This document shows, piece after piece, positions 1 through 6,590 of a DNA stretch of 64,000 bases. The notes below the pieces were generated by a model. The model was given only the letters and a program-made list of their open reading frames with translations. It ran no database searches and was not told where the DNA came from. Source of the stretch: Singulisphaera acidiphila DSM 18658 (GTDB lineage Bacteria > Planctomycetota > Planctomycetia > Isosphaerales > Isosphaeraceae). Location of the stretch: NCBI RefSeq assembly GCF_000242455.2, contig NC_019892.1:1054001-1118000 (forward strand), read 5' to 3'. Positions within the stretch are counted from its first letter, which is position 1, and each line of letters begins with the position of its first letter. Made by a program: the position numbers and the translations under genes.

Positions 1-1
1 C

Positions 2-1405
2 GCCCGGGCCGGTTACGAGCCGCTGAAGACCCCTGTGCTGGAATTCACCGAGCTCCATGAGCGAAAAAGCGGCGCCGGGATTGTGGCGAAGCTGTTCGAA
101 CTCTCGGGCACCGGGCAGCCCGGCGTCTGTCTCCGCCCCGAGCTGACGGCCGGGATCGTGCGTGCCTATACGGCTGCGGCGGAGCCCCCTCCCCTCCCCT
201 GGCGAGTCAGCCACTCCGGCCCCGTCTTCCGCTACGAGACGCCCCGTCCCGGTCGCCTCCGCGAGTTCCAGCAGGTGGGGGTCGAGAAGCTGGGAGACTC
301 GGGACCCGTGGCCGATGGCGAGGTCATCTGGCTGGCCGACTGGGCCCTGGCCCAGGCGGGGGTCGAAGGGGCGACGATCCGCCTCGGTCACGTTGGCCTG
401 ATCCTCGAGATGCTCGAGCGATCGGGGCTGCCGGTCCCGCTGGCGTCGGCCTTGATCGAGATGCTCAGCGAGGCGGCCTCCGACGGCCGCGACGTTCGAG
501 CCCTGGAGCGGGGCCTGGAGCAGCTCTCAGGCTGGCTGCAGACCGCTGAGGCGGTCGAGATTCCCAACGCGGTCGAACGGGCTGACGACGTCGGTATCGA
601 CCGTCTGTTCCGCACCCTCGTCCCGGTGGTCACCGGCCGGCGGTCGGGGCACGAGATCGTCCACCGGCTCCGCCGCAAGTGGGACCTCAGCCACGGCCTG
701 CTCAGCGCCCTGGAGCGGGTTCGGGCGCAGGTCCACGACCTTGCCGAATTGAAGGGGCACCCCGACGTCGTCCTCGCTCGCCTGGCGCGCGACTATGAGT
801 CGAGTGCCCCCGAGTCGGTCGCGGCCTTGCGGACCTTGGTCCGCACGCTCAGCGACTACGGCGTCGGGCTCGACCGCGTCGAGCTCGACCTCGGCTTCGG
901 CCGGGGCATTGGCTTCTACTCCCAGATGATCTTCGAGCTCCTCGTGCCCACGCCCGAGGGGAAAGTCGAAGTCTGTGGAGGGGGCCGGTACGACGGCCTG
1001 GCCCGCGTGCTGGGCAGTGATCGTGACGACCGAGGGGTTGGGTTTGCCTTCGGCCTGGAACGGCTGGCGCAAGTCCTCGATGCCCAGGGACGCACCTCCT
1101 CGGCACTCGCGCCGAGCGGGTTCCTGGTCGTCGCCACCACGACCGCGGCACACCAAGCCGGAGTTCAGCTCGCGACCCGGCTCCGTAACGAGCAAGCCCG
1201 CGCTGTCTTGTCGATCGACCGTGGACTTGACGAGGCGATCGCACTGGCGAAGTCGCTCGGCCTGGCATCGGTCGTCGTCGTGACCGGTTCGCTTGATGCG
1301 CCGAATGGGATCACTGTGCACGACCTGGCGAACTCGACCCGGGCTGCGAGTTCCGTTTCCGATCTCGTCCGTTTGGCCCGCGCCGAGGCCGAGGGCCGCC
1401 GCTGA
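2..1405 (+). CDS. hisZ: ATP phosphoribosyltransferase regulatory subunit-like HisRS paralog (5' end outside window)
   Basis: The reading frame is open from the window edge, so the true start lies upstream; the GTG at 35 is internal. The protein has the class II histidyl-tRNA synthetase fold: motif 2 (RPELTAGIVRAY, then FRYETPRPGRLREFQQVG) and motif 3 (GGGRYDGL, then GVGFAFGLERL). A C-terminal segment of about 90 residues resembles an anticodon-binding domain. The stop codon overlaps the hisG start (TGATG), which indicates translational coupling and supports a HisZ role, activating HisG in the first step of histidine synthesis. True HisZ proteins are often shorter, so a HisRS remains possible. 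The HisRS YYTG-type signature is replaced by GRGIGFYSQ. Confidence 0.7.
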   Translation, partial: ARAGYEPLKTPVLEFTELHERKSGAGIVAKLFELSGTGQPGVCLRPELTAGIVRAYTAAAEPPPLPWRVSHSGPVFRYETPRPGRLREFQQVGVEKLGDSGPVADGEVIWLADWALAQAGVEGATIRLGHVGLILEMLERSGLPVPLASALIEMLSEAASDGRDVRALERGLEQLSGWLQTAEAVEIPNAVERADDVGIDRLFRTLVPVVTGRRSGHEIVHRLRRKWDLSHGLLSALERVRAQVHDLAELKGHPDVVLARLARDYESSAPESVAALRTLVRTLSDYGVGLDRVELDLGFGRGIGFYSQMIFELLVPTPEGKVEVCGGGRYDGLARVLGSDRDDRGVGFAFGLERLAQVLDAQGRTSSALAPSGFLVVATTTAAHQAGVQLATRLRNEQARAVLSIDRGLDEAIALAKSLGLASVVVVTGSLDAPNGITVHDLANSTRAASSVSDLVRLARAEAEGRR

Positions 1406-2454
1406 TGACCACGCCGACCATTGACCCGATTCGCCTGGCCGTACCCTCCAAGGGGCACCTGTACGAGGGGGTCGTCGAGATCCTCAAAACGGCCGGCTAC
1501 AAGGTCCGACGCGCCAGTGACCGTCAATATGAGGCGACGATCGCGGGCCACCCGCGGTTCCACGTCGTCTTTATGCGACCGACCGATATCGTGACCCAGG
1601 TCGAAGAGGGCCGCTGCCACCTGGGGGTGACCGGCATGGACCTCTTCGCCGAACGCGCGGCCGAGTCCGCGCGGACCACCGTGGTCGTGCCCGACCTCGG
1701 CTACGGCGGCTGCCGCCTGGTCGTCGCCGTTCCCGAGAGCTGGATCGACGTTTCGCACATCATTGATCTTGTGGATTTGACCGCTGAGTTCAAGGCGAGC
1801 GGCAAGACCTTCCGGGTCTCGACCAAGTACTCAGCCTTGACCCAGGCTTACTTCCGCAAGTGGGGCATCTATTACTACCAGTTGATCGACTCCGACGGAG
1901 CGCTGGAGCTGCACCCGAGCCTCGGGATCGCCGACGTGATCGTCGACCTGACCAGTTCGGGGACGACGCTGAAGGACAATCGCCTCCGTGAGATCGAAGG
2001 GGGGACCGTCCTCGACTCGGCCTCGTGCCTGATCGGCCATGCTCCCGGCCTGGCCGCGCTGGCTGCTGAAGGCGAGACCGGGCCGCTCGCCCTTCTGCTC
2101 GACGCGATGGACGGTGTTCGCGCCTCGGAAGGCTGGCTCCACCTTGAAGTGGTGGGCAGCCCTGCCGCTCCCGGCCCCGAGACCGCCGCGATGGTGGCTG
2201 CCTACCTGCGCGACCAAGGGGCCCAGCACATTGCCCGTGGCGAGGTCTGGGACGACCAGAGTGCCCCAGGCTGGCGCGTCACGGCCCTGGTGGCCGCCAA
2301 GCGGCTGACCGCATGTCAGCGCCGGCTCTTTGAGCTTGGTGCCAACCGCGTTGTGGGCCTCCCCACCCGGTTCGTCTTTGATCGCGACGGGCACTCCACG
2401 TTCGATAGCCTCAAGGCGAGGCTCTCGGAACTTGGCGAGCGCGCCAGCGGCTGA
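1405..2454 (+). CDS. hisG: ATP phosphoribosyltransferase HisG with long C-terminal extension
   Basis: Catalyses condensation of ATP with PRPP, the first step of histidine biosynthesis. The catalytic part spans about residues 10-235: the N-terminal LAVPSKGHLYE, GVTGMDLFAE, and the PRPP-binding segment VDLTSSGTTLKDN. About 115 further residues follow, so the protein (349 aa) is longer than short-form HisG (about 210) and also longer than most long forms (about 290-300). The tail contains LHLEVVGSPA and a last conserved-looking stretch GANRVVGLPTRFVFD, which may be an ACT-like regulatory domain. The start codon overlaps the preceding HisZ-like stop. A long HisG beside a HisZ-like gene is unusual because the two regulatory arrangements are normally alternatives. 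Confidence 0.88.
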   Translation: MTTPTIDPIRLAVPSKGHLYEGVVEILKTAGYKVRRASDRQYEATIAGHPRFHVVFMRPTDIVTQVEEGRCHLGVTGMDLFAERAAESARTTVVVPDLGYGGCRLVVAVPESWIDVSHIIDLVDLTAEFKASGKTFRVSTKYSALTQAYFRKWGIYYYQLIDSDGALELHPSLGIADVIVDLTSSGTTLKDNRLREIEGGTVLDSASCLIGHAPGLAALAAEGETGPLALLLDAMDGVRASEGWLHLEVVGSPAAPGPETAAMVAAYLRDQGAQHIARGEVWDDQSAPGWRVTALVAAKRLTACQRRLFELGANRVVGLPTRFVFDRDGHSTFDSLKARLSELGERASG

Positions 2455-2549
2455 CAGTCCGAAAGAGTCATCTCCGCATTTTGCAACCCCAACGGGGTGA
2501 GTGTTCCTGGCCAGGGTGGAGTTCTCTGGGATCAGGAATGACTTGGATC

Positions 2550-2588
2550 AAGAGGCTTTGCAGCCCCGTCGAGGCTGCAAAGCCTCTT
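2550..2588. terminator. Bidirectional terminator between hisG and the convergent exonuclease gene
   Basis: A perfect 16-bp inverted repeat (arms 2550-2565 and 2573-2588, 7-nt loop) lies between two convergent genes and runs into the stop codon of the exonuclease gene. Confidence 0.7.
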
Positions 2589-3300
2589 AGCCGATTGCGC
2601 CGAAGGTCCGTTCGTATTCTGGCTCGAGCGGCATCCGTGGTTTCAGAGAGGTGGAACGCTTCTTCGCCTTTCGAGTGGAGGTCAAGGGGCCGCATTCGAA
2701 GCTTGAGAAGAATTTGTACTTCTTTCCGAGTTTGGTTAAATCATGGAACGTGAGCACGCGGCGATCCTTGAATGCGTCGCGATAACGCATCCACAAGAGG
2801 GCGGCTGCTGTAGAATCCGACCGGCTGCTGTGGGTTGGAGTGAAGGCGATTTGGTCGGCCTTGCAGGCATCATCGAGGCCGCATGCCTTGAGTCCGAGCA
2901 AGGGGCGTGAGTGCATCGTGCAGAGGTGGGGGACTTCCTGGAAGAGACCTAATCGATCCAACTCGAACCGAAGAAATCGAAGGTCGAAGTAGACGTTGTG
3001 GGCGGCGAGCACGCAGCCCGAAAGGGCATGGAGGAGGTCGTCCGCCACGTCCTTGAATCGGGGAGCATCGGCCACCGCTTGGTCGGTGATGCCGTGGACC
3101 TCGGTGGCCGCCATTCGCCGATCGGGGTTGATCAAGGTGTCCAACATCAGTCGCGGCGGTGAGCCTGGGTCGACGCGAACGACGGACACTTCGACCACGC
3201 GATCGAACCCGGGAGTCAATCCGGTCGTCTCAAAGTCGAGGACTGCGATCGGAGTCTCGTGAATGATCTGGTGAAGGACGCCGCTCGGACGACAAGGCAT
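2587..3300 (-). CDS. DnaQ-like 3'-5' exonuclease (DEDDh family)
   Basis: A 237-residue nuclease of the DNA polymerase III epsilon / RNase T superfamily. The metal-binding motifs are in order: LDFETTGL (Exo I, DxE) near residue 20, VHGIT, AHNVYFDLRFL (Exo II) near residue 95, and HSSRSD (Exo III, HxxxxD) near residue 155. The ATG giving MPCRPSGVLHQ is chosen because a longer open frame would run into the upstream ATP-grasp gene. There is no polymerase subunit nearby and no extra domain, so the substrate (proofreading, repair or RNA) cannot be told. About 47 bp separate it from the ATP-grasp gene on the same strand, so the two may be co-transcribed. Confidence 0.82.
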   Translation of the reverse strand: MPCRPSGVLHQIIHETPIAVLDFETTGLTPGFDRVVEVSVVRVDPGSPPRLMLDTLINPDRRMAATEVHGITDQAVADAPRFKDVADDLLHALSGCVLAAHNVYFDLRFLRFELDRLGLFQEVPHLCTMHSRPLLGLKACGLDDACKADQIAFTPTHSSRSDSTAAALLWMRYRDAFKDRRVLTFHDLTKLGKKYKFFSSFECGPLTSTRKAKKRSTSLKPRMPLEPEYERTFGAIG

Positions 3301-3347
3301 AGAAAAAACTCGCGTATCATTGATGAGAGCGTTGCCAAGTGATGAAC

Positions 3348-4256
3348 TCACTCCGCTTGGAGTAGCAGAGTCGCCAGGCTTTCGGTCAGTGGCAATCCGG
3401 CCAGCCGTTCGAAGCCGAGGAACATCGGGCTGGGATTGGCCTCCAGGAAGATATAGCTCCCTTCGGGCGTCAGGCGAAGGTCGATCCCCGTCCACAAGAG
3501 CTCCAGAGCGCGAGCGATCCGGAGGCACATGGTCTCGACCTCGGGTGGCAGGGAATGGGGGAGGACTTGCTGGTTCGGGTCATCACGAAAATCGAGTTCG
3601 GCCGTGCGGATTTCGCAACCAAGGACGTGTTCGCCCGCGACGAAGACGCGGATGTTCGTCCCTGGAATTTCCTCTTGGAGCGTCACGGGGGCATAAGCCA
3701 AGTTGGCCAGGTTGCGCTCTTCAAGATGAGCCTTGGTCAGACGTCGGGCGTGGGCCCCCCCCTGCACCGGTTTGAAGATCGAGCGGGGATGACGATGGCT
3801 GAAGGCCAGAACCGACTCGGGGTCGTTGGCCAGCAGCGTCTCCGGCACGGGAACGCCCAGGGCGGCCACGATTGCAAGTTGCACCGGTTTGGTCCGGTGC
3901 AACTGAAATGCGGCCCAACTGTTTACCCAACGAGCGGGAAGCCGGATCAGCAGCGACTCCAGCAACCCTCGCGCGTCGTTGGCCGCGATGTAGGCTTGCT
4001 CGGGATCGCGCAAGGGCGATCCCGAGATGCCATGATAGCATCGCCAATAGATGGATCGGATCTGTGCGAGGTCCAGTCTCCGGCCGCCGGGCAAGTGGAT
4101 CGAACCCGTCTCACGCTTCGGATCGAACGAGAGCTGCATGCGCTGGGGGAAATCACGGCTATCGAGTAATTCGGCGTCTTGCCCGTTTGCGTGAAGGTAT
4201 CGAAGCATGTGGGCTGCATGCTCGTCATCCGCGCCTCCGAGGATCAATACGGTCAT
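3348..4256 (-). CDS. ATP-grasp ligase of the MvdD/RimK-like type, candidate graspetide (omega-ester peptide) synthetase
   Basis: A 302-residue ATP-grasp enzyme. The N-terminal segment MTVLILGGADDEHA is followed by ATP-binding IFKPVQGG, then LQEEIPGTNIRVFVAG, and finally the Mg-binding strands IDLRLTPEGSYIFLEANPSPMF. Size and layout match RiPP-modifying ATP-grasp ligases (microviridin MvdC/D, plesiocin PsnB), which form ester or amide links between Ser/Thr/Lys and Asp/Glu side chains. The start chosen is the second ATG; 11 residues of further open frame are not family-like. The decisive context is the divergent gene at 5918, which encodes repeated TTxxxxEE motifs, the substrate pattern of group 2 graspetide enzymes. 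The pairing is inferred: an insertion sequence now separates the genes. Another peptide or small-molecule ligase role is the main alternative. Confidence 0.75.
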   Translation of the reverse strand: MTVLILGGADDEHAAHMLRYLHANGQDAELLDSRDFPQRMQLSFDPKRETGSIHLPGGRRLDLAQIRSIYWRCYHGISGSPLRDPEQAYIAANDARGLLESLLIRLPARWVNSWAAFQLHRTKPVQLAIVAALGVPVPETLLANDPESVLAFSHRHPRSIFKPVQGGAHARRLTKAHLEERNLANLAYAPVTLQEEIPGTNIRVFVAGEHVLGCEIRTAELDFRDDPNQQVLPHSLPPEVETMCLRIARALELLWTGIDLRLTPEGSYIFLEANPSPMFLGFERLAGLPLTESLATLLLQAE

Positions 4257-4475
4257 TGCCGAGAACTCAACTTTCGCGATTCCATTCAAAACTCAACGGG
4301 AAAGAGTTGAGGTCCGCCCATCTTTGGCTCGTCAAGTCCAGACGTCACCGTGGTCGTCAGTCCGGTTCTTGGCTCCAAACGGCGCGCGGCTTGCGGCTAT
4401 TGTCTTGTAACGATCCGCTAAACGTCAACAGCGGAGATGCGGGAGTGTCGGGAGACATGCGACGATCGCGACTAT

Positions 4476-4485
4476 TCTTGGAGGG
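4476..4485. repeat. Target site duplication, left copy
   Basis: TCTTGGAGGG directly abuts the left terminal inverted repeat of the insertion sequence and recurs, identical, at 5791-5800. Ten bp fits the 8-10 bp duplications made by ISAs1-family elements. Confidence 0.85.
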
Positions 4486-5790
4486 CAGGGCCAGCGCGTA
4501 TAACTGTGCGGCCTGAGTAGTCTGGCGCGACAGACCGTGGCTCGTTATCTTTGAATCGGTCCTCGTGAATCGGCTTACTGCACTCCGGGTGTGCGGAGGC
4601 CGACACCGACCGATCCCAGGATGCCTCCCATGGCCAAGCCCGTCGATGTCGGCTCCATCGGCTCTTATTTCGAATCGCTCTCCGATCCCCGCCACGCACG
4701 CAATCGTCGGCACTTGATGGTCGATATCGCTGTCATCGCGGTCTGCGCCGTCATCTGCGGATGCGATGGCCCTACCGCCATTCATCGCTGGGCCAAGAAT
4801 CGTGAGTCCTGGCTGGCCCTGCATCTGGCCCTGCCCAACGGCATCCCCTCACGGGATTGCATCCGACGCTTGCTCATGGCGCTGAAACCCGAAGCCTTTC
4901 AACGCTGCTTCCAGGACTGGATCTGCGACGCGATCCCCGCCGACACTGAGAACTCCCGCCGACACGTCGCTATCGACGGCAAAGCCTGTCGCGGATCGCA
5001 CGATGCGGCCAAAGGTCTTGGCAATCTGCACATTGTCAGCGCCTGGGCCAGCGAGCAGGGCATTGCGCTGGGTCAGGTGGCCACCGACGCCAAGTCCAAC
5101 GAGATCACAGCCATCCCAAAACTTCTCGAGCAGATTGACCTCACGGATACGCTCATCACGATCGACGCGATGGGCTGCCAGAAAGCGATTGTCGAGCAGA
5201 TCGTTGACGGTGGCGGCGACTGCGTGATCGCCGTCAAAGACAATCAGCCGAAGCTCGCAACCGCGATCCAAGCGTTCTTCCTCGACCACCTGGAACGCGA
5301 TCTCGAGGACCTCCACTATCGATACGACGAGACCCGTGATGCCGGGCACGGCCGCATCGACGAGCGTTCCTATTATCTGGTCAAGGTGCCGACTGATTTC
5401 GCGCCGCTGAAGGATTGGCCCTGGATCAAGGCAATTGGCTATGCGGTGCGAATCACGCAGCATGCCGATGGGACGGAGTCGGACGAGGTGCGTTACTATC
5501 TCAGCAGCCACTATCTGAGCGGCAAGCGTTTCGGCGAAGCGGTCCGCGGTCACTGGAGTATCGAGTCGATGCACTGGGTACTCGATGTGAACTTTCGCGA
5601 AGATGAGCACCGCACTCGCGAGCGGACTTTGGGGAACAACTTGAGCTGGCTTCGGCGGTTCGCCGTGACGCTGCTGAAGCGTCATCCCGACAAGGATAGC
5701 CTACGTGGAAAGATGATGTCCTGTATGATTAATACGGACTACCTCACGCAAGTCCTTTCACTACAGCGTGTTTGATATGCGCTGGCCCTG
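4486..5790 (+). mobile_element. Complete ISAs1-family insertion sequence
   Basis: A 1305-bp element bounded by terminal inverted repeats: CAGGGCCAGCGC followed by GTAT at the left, and the same 12 bases followed by ATAT when the right end is read inward (16 bp, one mismatch). It is flanked by a perfect 10-bp direct repeat and carries one intact transposase gene whose stop codon runs into the right repeat. The perfect duplication suggests a fairly recent insertion. Removing the element and one duplication copy rejoins the ATP-grasp gene and the repeat-peptide gene as divergent neighbours about 350 bp apart. Confidence 0.9.
4621..5775 (+). CDS. ISAs1 family transposase
   Basis: DDE transposase of about 384 residues with the ISAs1 layout: N-terminal SYFESLSDPRHARNRRH and an AVICGCDG helix region, then the catalytic Asp segments HVAIDGKACRG and ITIDAMGCQ, the VAIKDNQ-like block CVIAVKDNQPKL, and a C-terminal HWSIESMHWVLDVNFREDEHR carrying the catalytic Glu. 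The frame is intact from end to end. Possible starts are GTG 4591, ATG 4621 and ATG 4630; the last has the best-spaced AGG upstream. It fills the insertion sequence that separates the graspetide-like genes. Confidence 0.92.
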   Translation: MPPMAKPVDVGSIGSYFESLSDPRHARNRRHLMVDIAVIAVCAVICGCDGPTAIHRWAKNRESWLALHLALPNGIPSRDCIRRLLMALKPEAFQRCFQDWICDAIPADTENSRRHVAIDGKACRGSHDAAKGLGNLHIVSAWASEQGIALGQVATDAKSNEITAIPKLLEQIDLTDTLITIDAMGCQKAIVEQIVDGGGDCVIAVKDNQPKLATAIQAFFLDHLERDLEDLHYRYDETRDAGHGRIDERSYYLVKVPTDFAPLKDWPWIKAIGYAVRITQHADGTESDEVRYYLSSHYLSGKRFGEAVRGHWSIESMHWVLDVNFREDEHRTRERTLGNNLSWLRRFAVTLLKRHPDKDSLRGKMMSCMINTDYLTQVLSLQRV

Positions 5791-5800
5791 TCTTGGAGGG
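5791..5800. repeat. Target site duplication, right copy
   Basis: TCTTGGAGGG, identical to the copy left of the element, immediately outside the right terminal repeat. Confidence 0.85.
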
Positions 5801-5847
5801 AGATTCTCACATTCAAGAGTTCTCTGGCATCCATCGGAATGCAAGCG

Positions 5848-5866
5848 GTGCGGTAAATTACCGCAC
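5848..5866 (+). promoter_or_regulatory. Perfect palindrome upstream of the repeat-peptide gene
   Basis: GTGCGGTAA and TTACCGCAC are perfect 9-bp arms around a single A, 51 bp before the start codon at 5918. It could be an operator or an mRNA hairpin. There is no regulator gene nearby to assign it to. Confidence 0.4.
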
Positions 5867-5917
5867 TCTTTGATGAATGATGAGACTTCCGAATCAATCC
5901 AGTCCGAGGACCGAGCA

Positions 5918-6472
5918 ATGAGACATCCCTTCGACGGACTCAATACGCCTTGCAACGAAGACCTCGCGACGAGTGCCACACGGACCGATCGTCGGTCCGT
6001 TCTCACCTGGATATTCACTGCCGCAGCTGGCGTTGTAACGACGCTCTTGGGGCGAACCGCTTCGGCTCAATCGAACATCGACCAGCGTCGGAGGCAGCCC
6101 ACGACGTTTGCGCTCGGCGAAGAAGGAGGGATCCCTCAGTCTCCGCCTCGTCGTTACCCTTTCTCCACCACCCGACGTTGGGGCGAGGCAGGACGGGTCA
6201 CCACCTTCGCGTTCGGTGAGGAAGGTGGGGTTACCACCACCTATGCGACCGGCGAGGAAGGTGGGGCCACGACTTACGCGTTTGGTGAAGAAGGTGGGGT
6301 TACCACCACCTATGCGGCCGGCGAGGAAGGCGGGGCCACGACTTACGCCGTCGGAGAAGAAGGCGGGGTTACCACCTATGCGGCCGGCGAGGAAGGCGGA
6401 GCCACGACTTACGCCGTTGGAGAAGAAGGCGGGGTTACCAGCTTTCCCCCGTTGAGGAAGGCGGGGTCATAG
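5918..6472 (+). CDS. Candidate graspetide precursor with eight TTxxxxEE core repeats and Tat-like leader
   Basis: A 184-residue protein. GAGGA sits 7 nt before the ATG; longer frames would begin inside the insertion sequence. Residues 23-50 look like a twin-arginine signal (TDRRSVL, hydrophobic stretch, ending in ASA). From residue 62 on come eight perfect TTxxxxEE motifs: 62-69, 95-102, 107-114, 118-125, 130-137, 141-148, 152-159 and 163-170, each followed by GG and mostly of the form TTYAxGEEGG. A degenerate copy (TTRRWGEA) lies at 84-91. TTxxxxEE is the established core motif of plesiocin-type graspetides, in which the two Thr are esterified to the two Glu by an ATP-grasp ligase. Such a ligase gene lies divergently on the far side of the insertion sequence. 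A simple repeat-rich secreted protein is the alternative. Confidence 0.75.
   Translation: MRHPFDGLNTPCNEDLATSATRTDRRSVLTWIFTAAAGVVTTLLGRTASAQSNIDQRRRQPTTFALGEEGGIPQSPPRRYPFSTTRRWGEAGRVTTFAFGEEGGVTTTYATGEEGGATTYAFGEEGGVTTTYAAGEEGGATTYAVGEEGGVTTYAAGEEGGATTYAVGEEGGVTSFPPLRKAGS
6199..6442 (+). repeat. Tandem 33-36 bp coding repeats of the precursor core
   Basis: Seven consecutive units with consensus GTTACCACCTATGCGGCCGG then CGAGGAAGGCGGG encode VTTYAxGEEGG or ATTYAxGEEGG. Neighbouring copies are nearly identical at the DNA level and alternate between A- and V-initial types, suggesting expansion as two-unit blocks. Confidence 0.8.
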
Positions 6473-6590
6473 AATTGAAACATGTGTTTTTTTGGATACG
6501 AAGAGTCCTGGACCGTCTTTAGGCGAGCGAGGAGTGTGAATGCTCTGTCTTGGGGCGTTCGCTTTGGAGTTGACCCGAAAATTAGGCATT

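Noticed and set aside
527..1321. Long minus-strand frame opposite hisZ
   Set aside because: It is a high-GC shadow of the hisZ-like gene, as are similar long antisense frames opposite metE, nrdA, the RAMP gene and both kinases.
5768..5917. Longer N-terminus for the repeat peptide (starts at 5768 or 5873)
   Set aside because: The 5768 start lies inside the insertion sequence, and only the ATG at 5918 has a well-spaced GAGGA.
6199..6442. Regular 33-36 bp repeats as a CRISPR or regulatory array
   Set aside because: The repeats are in frame, contiguous without unique spacers, and encode the TTxxxxEE peptide units.
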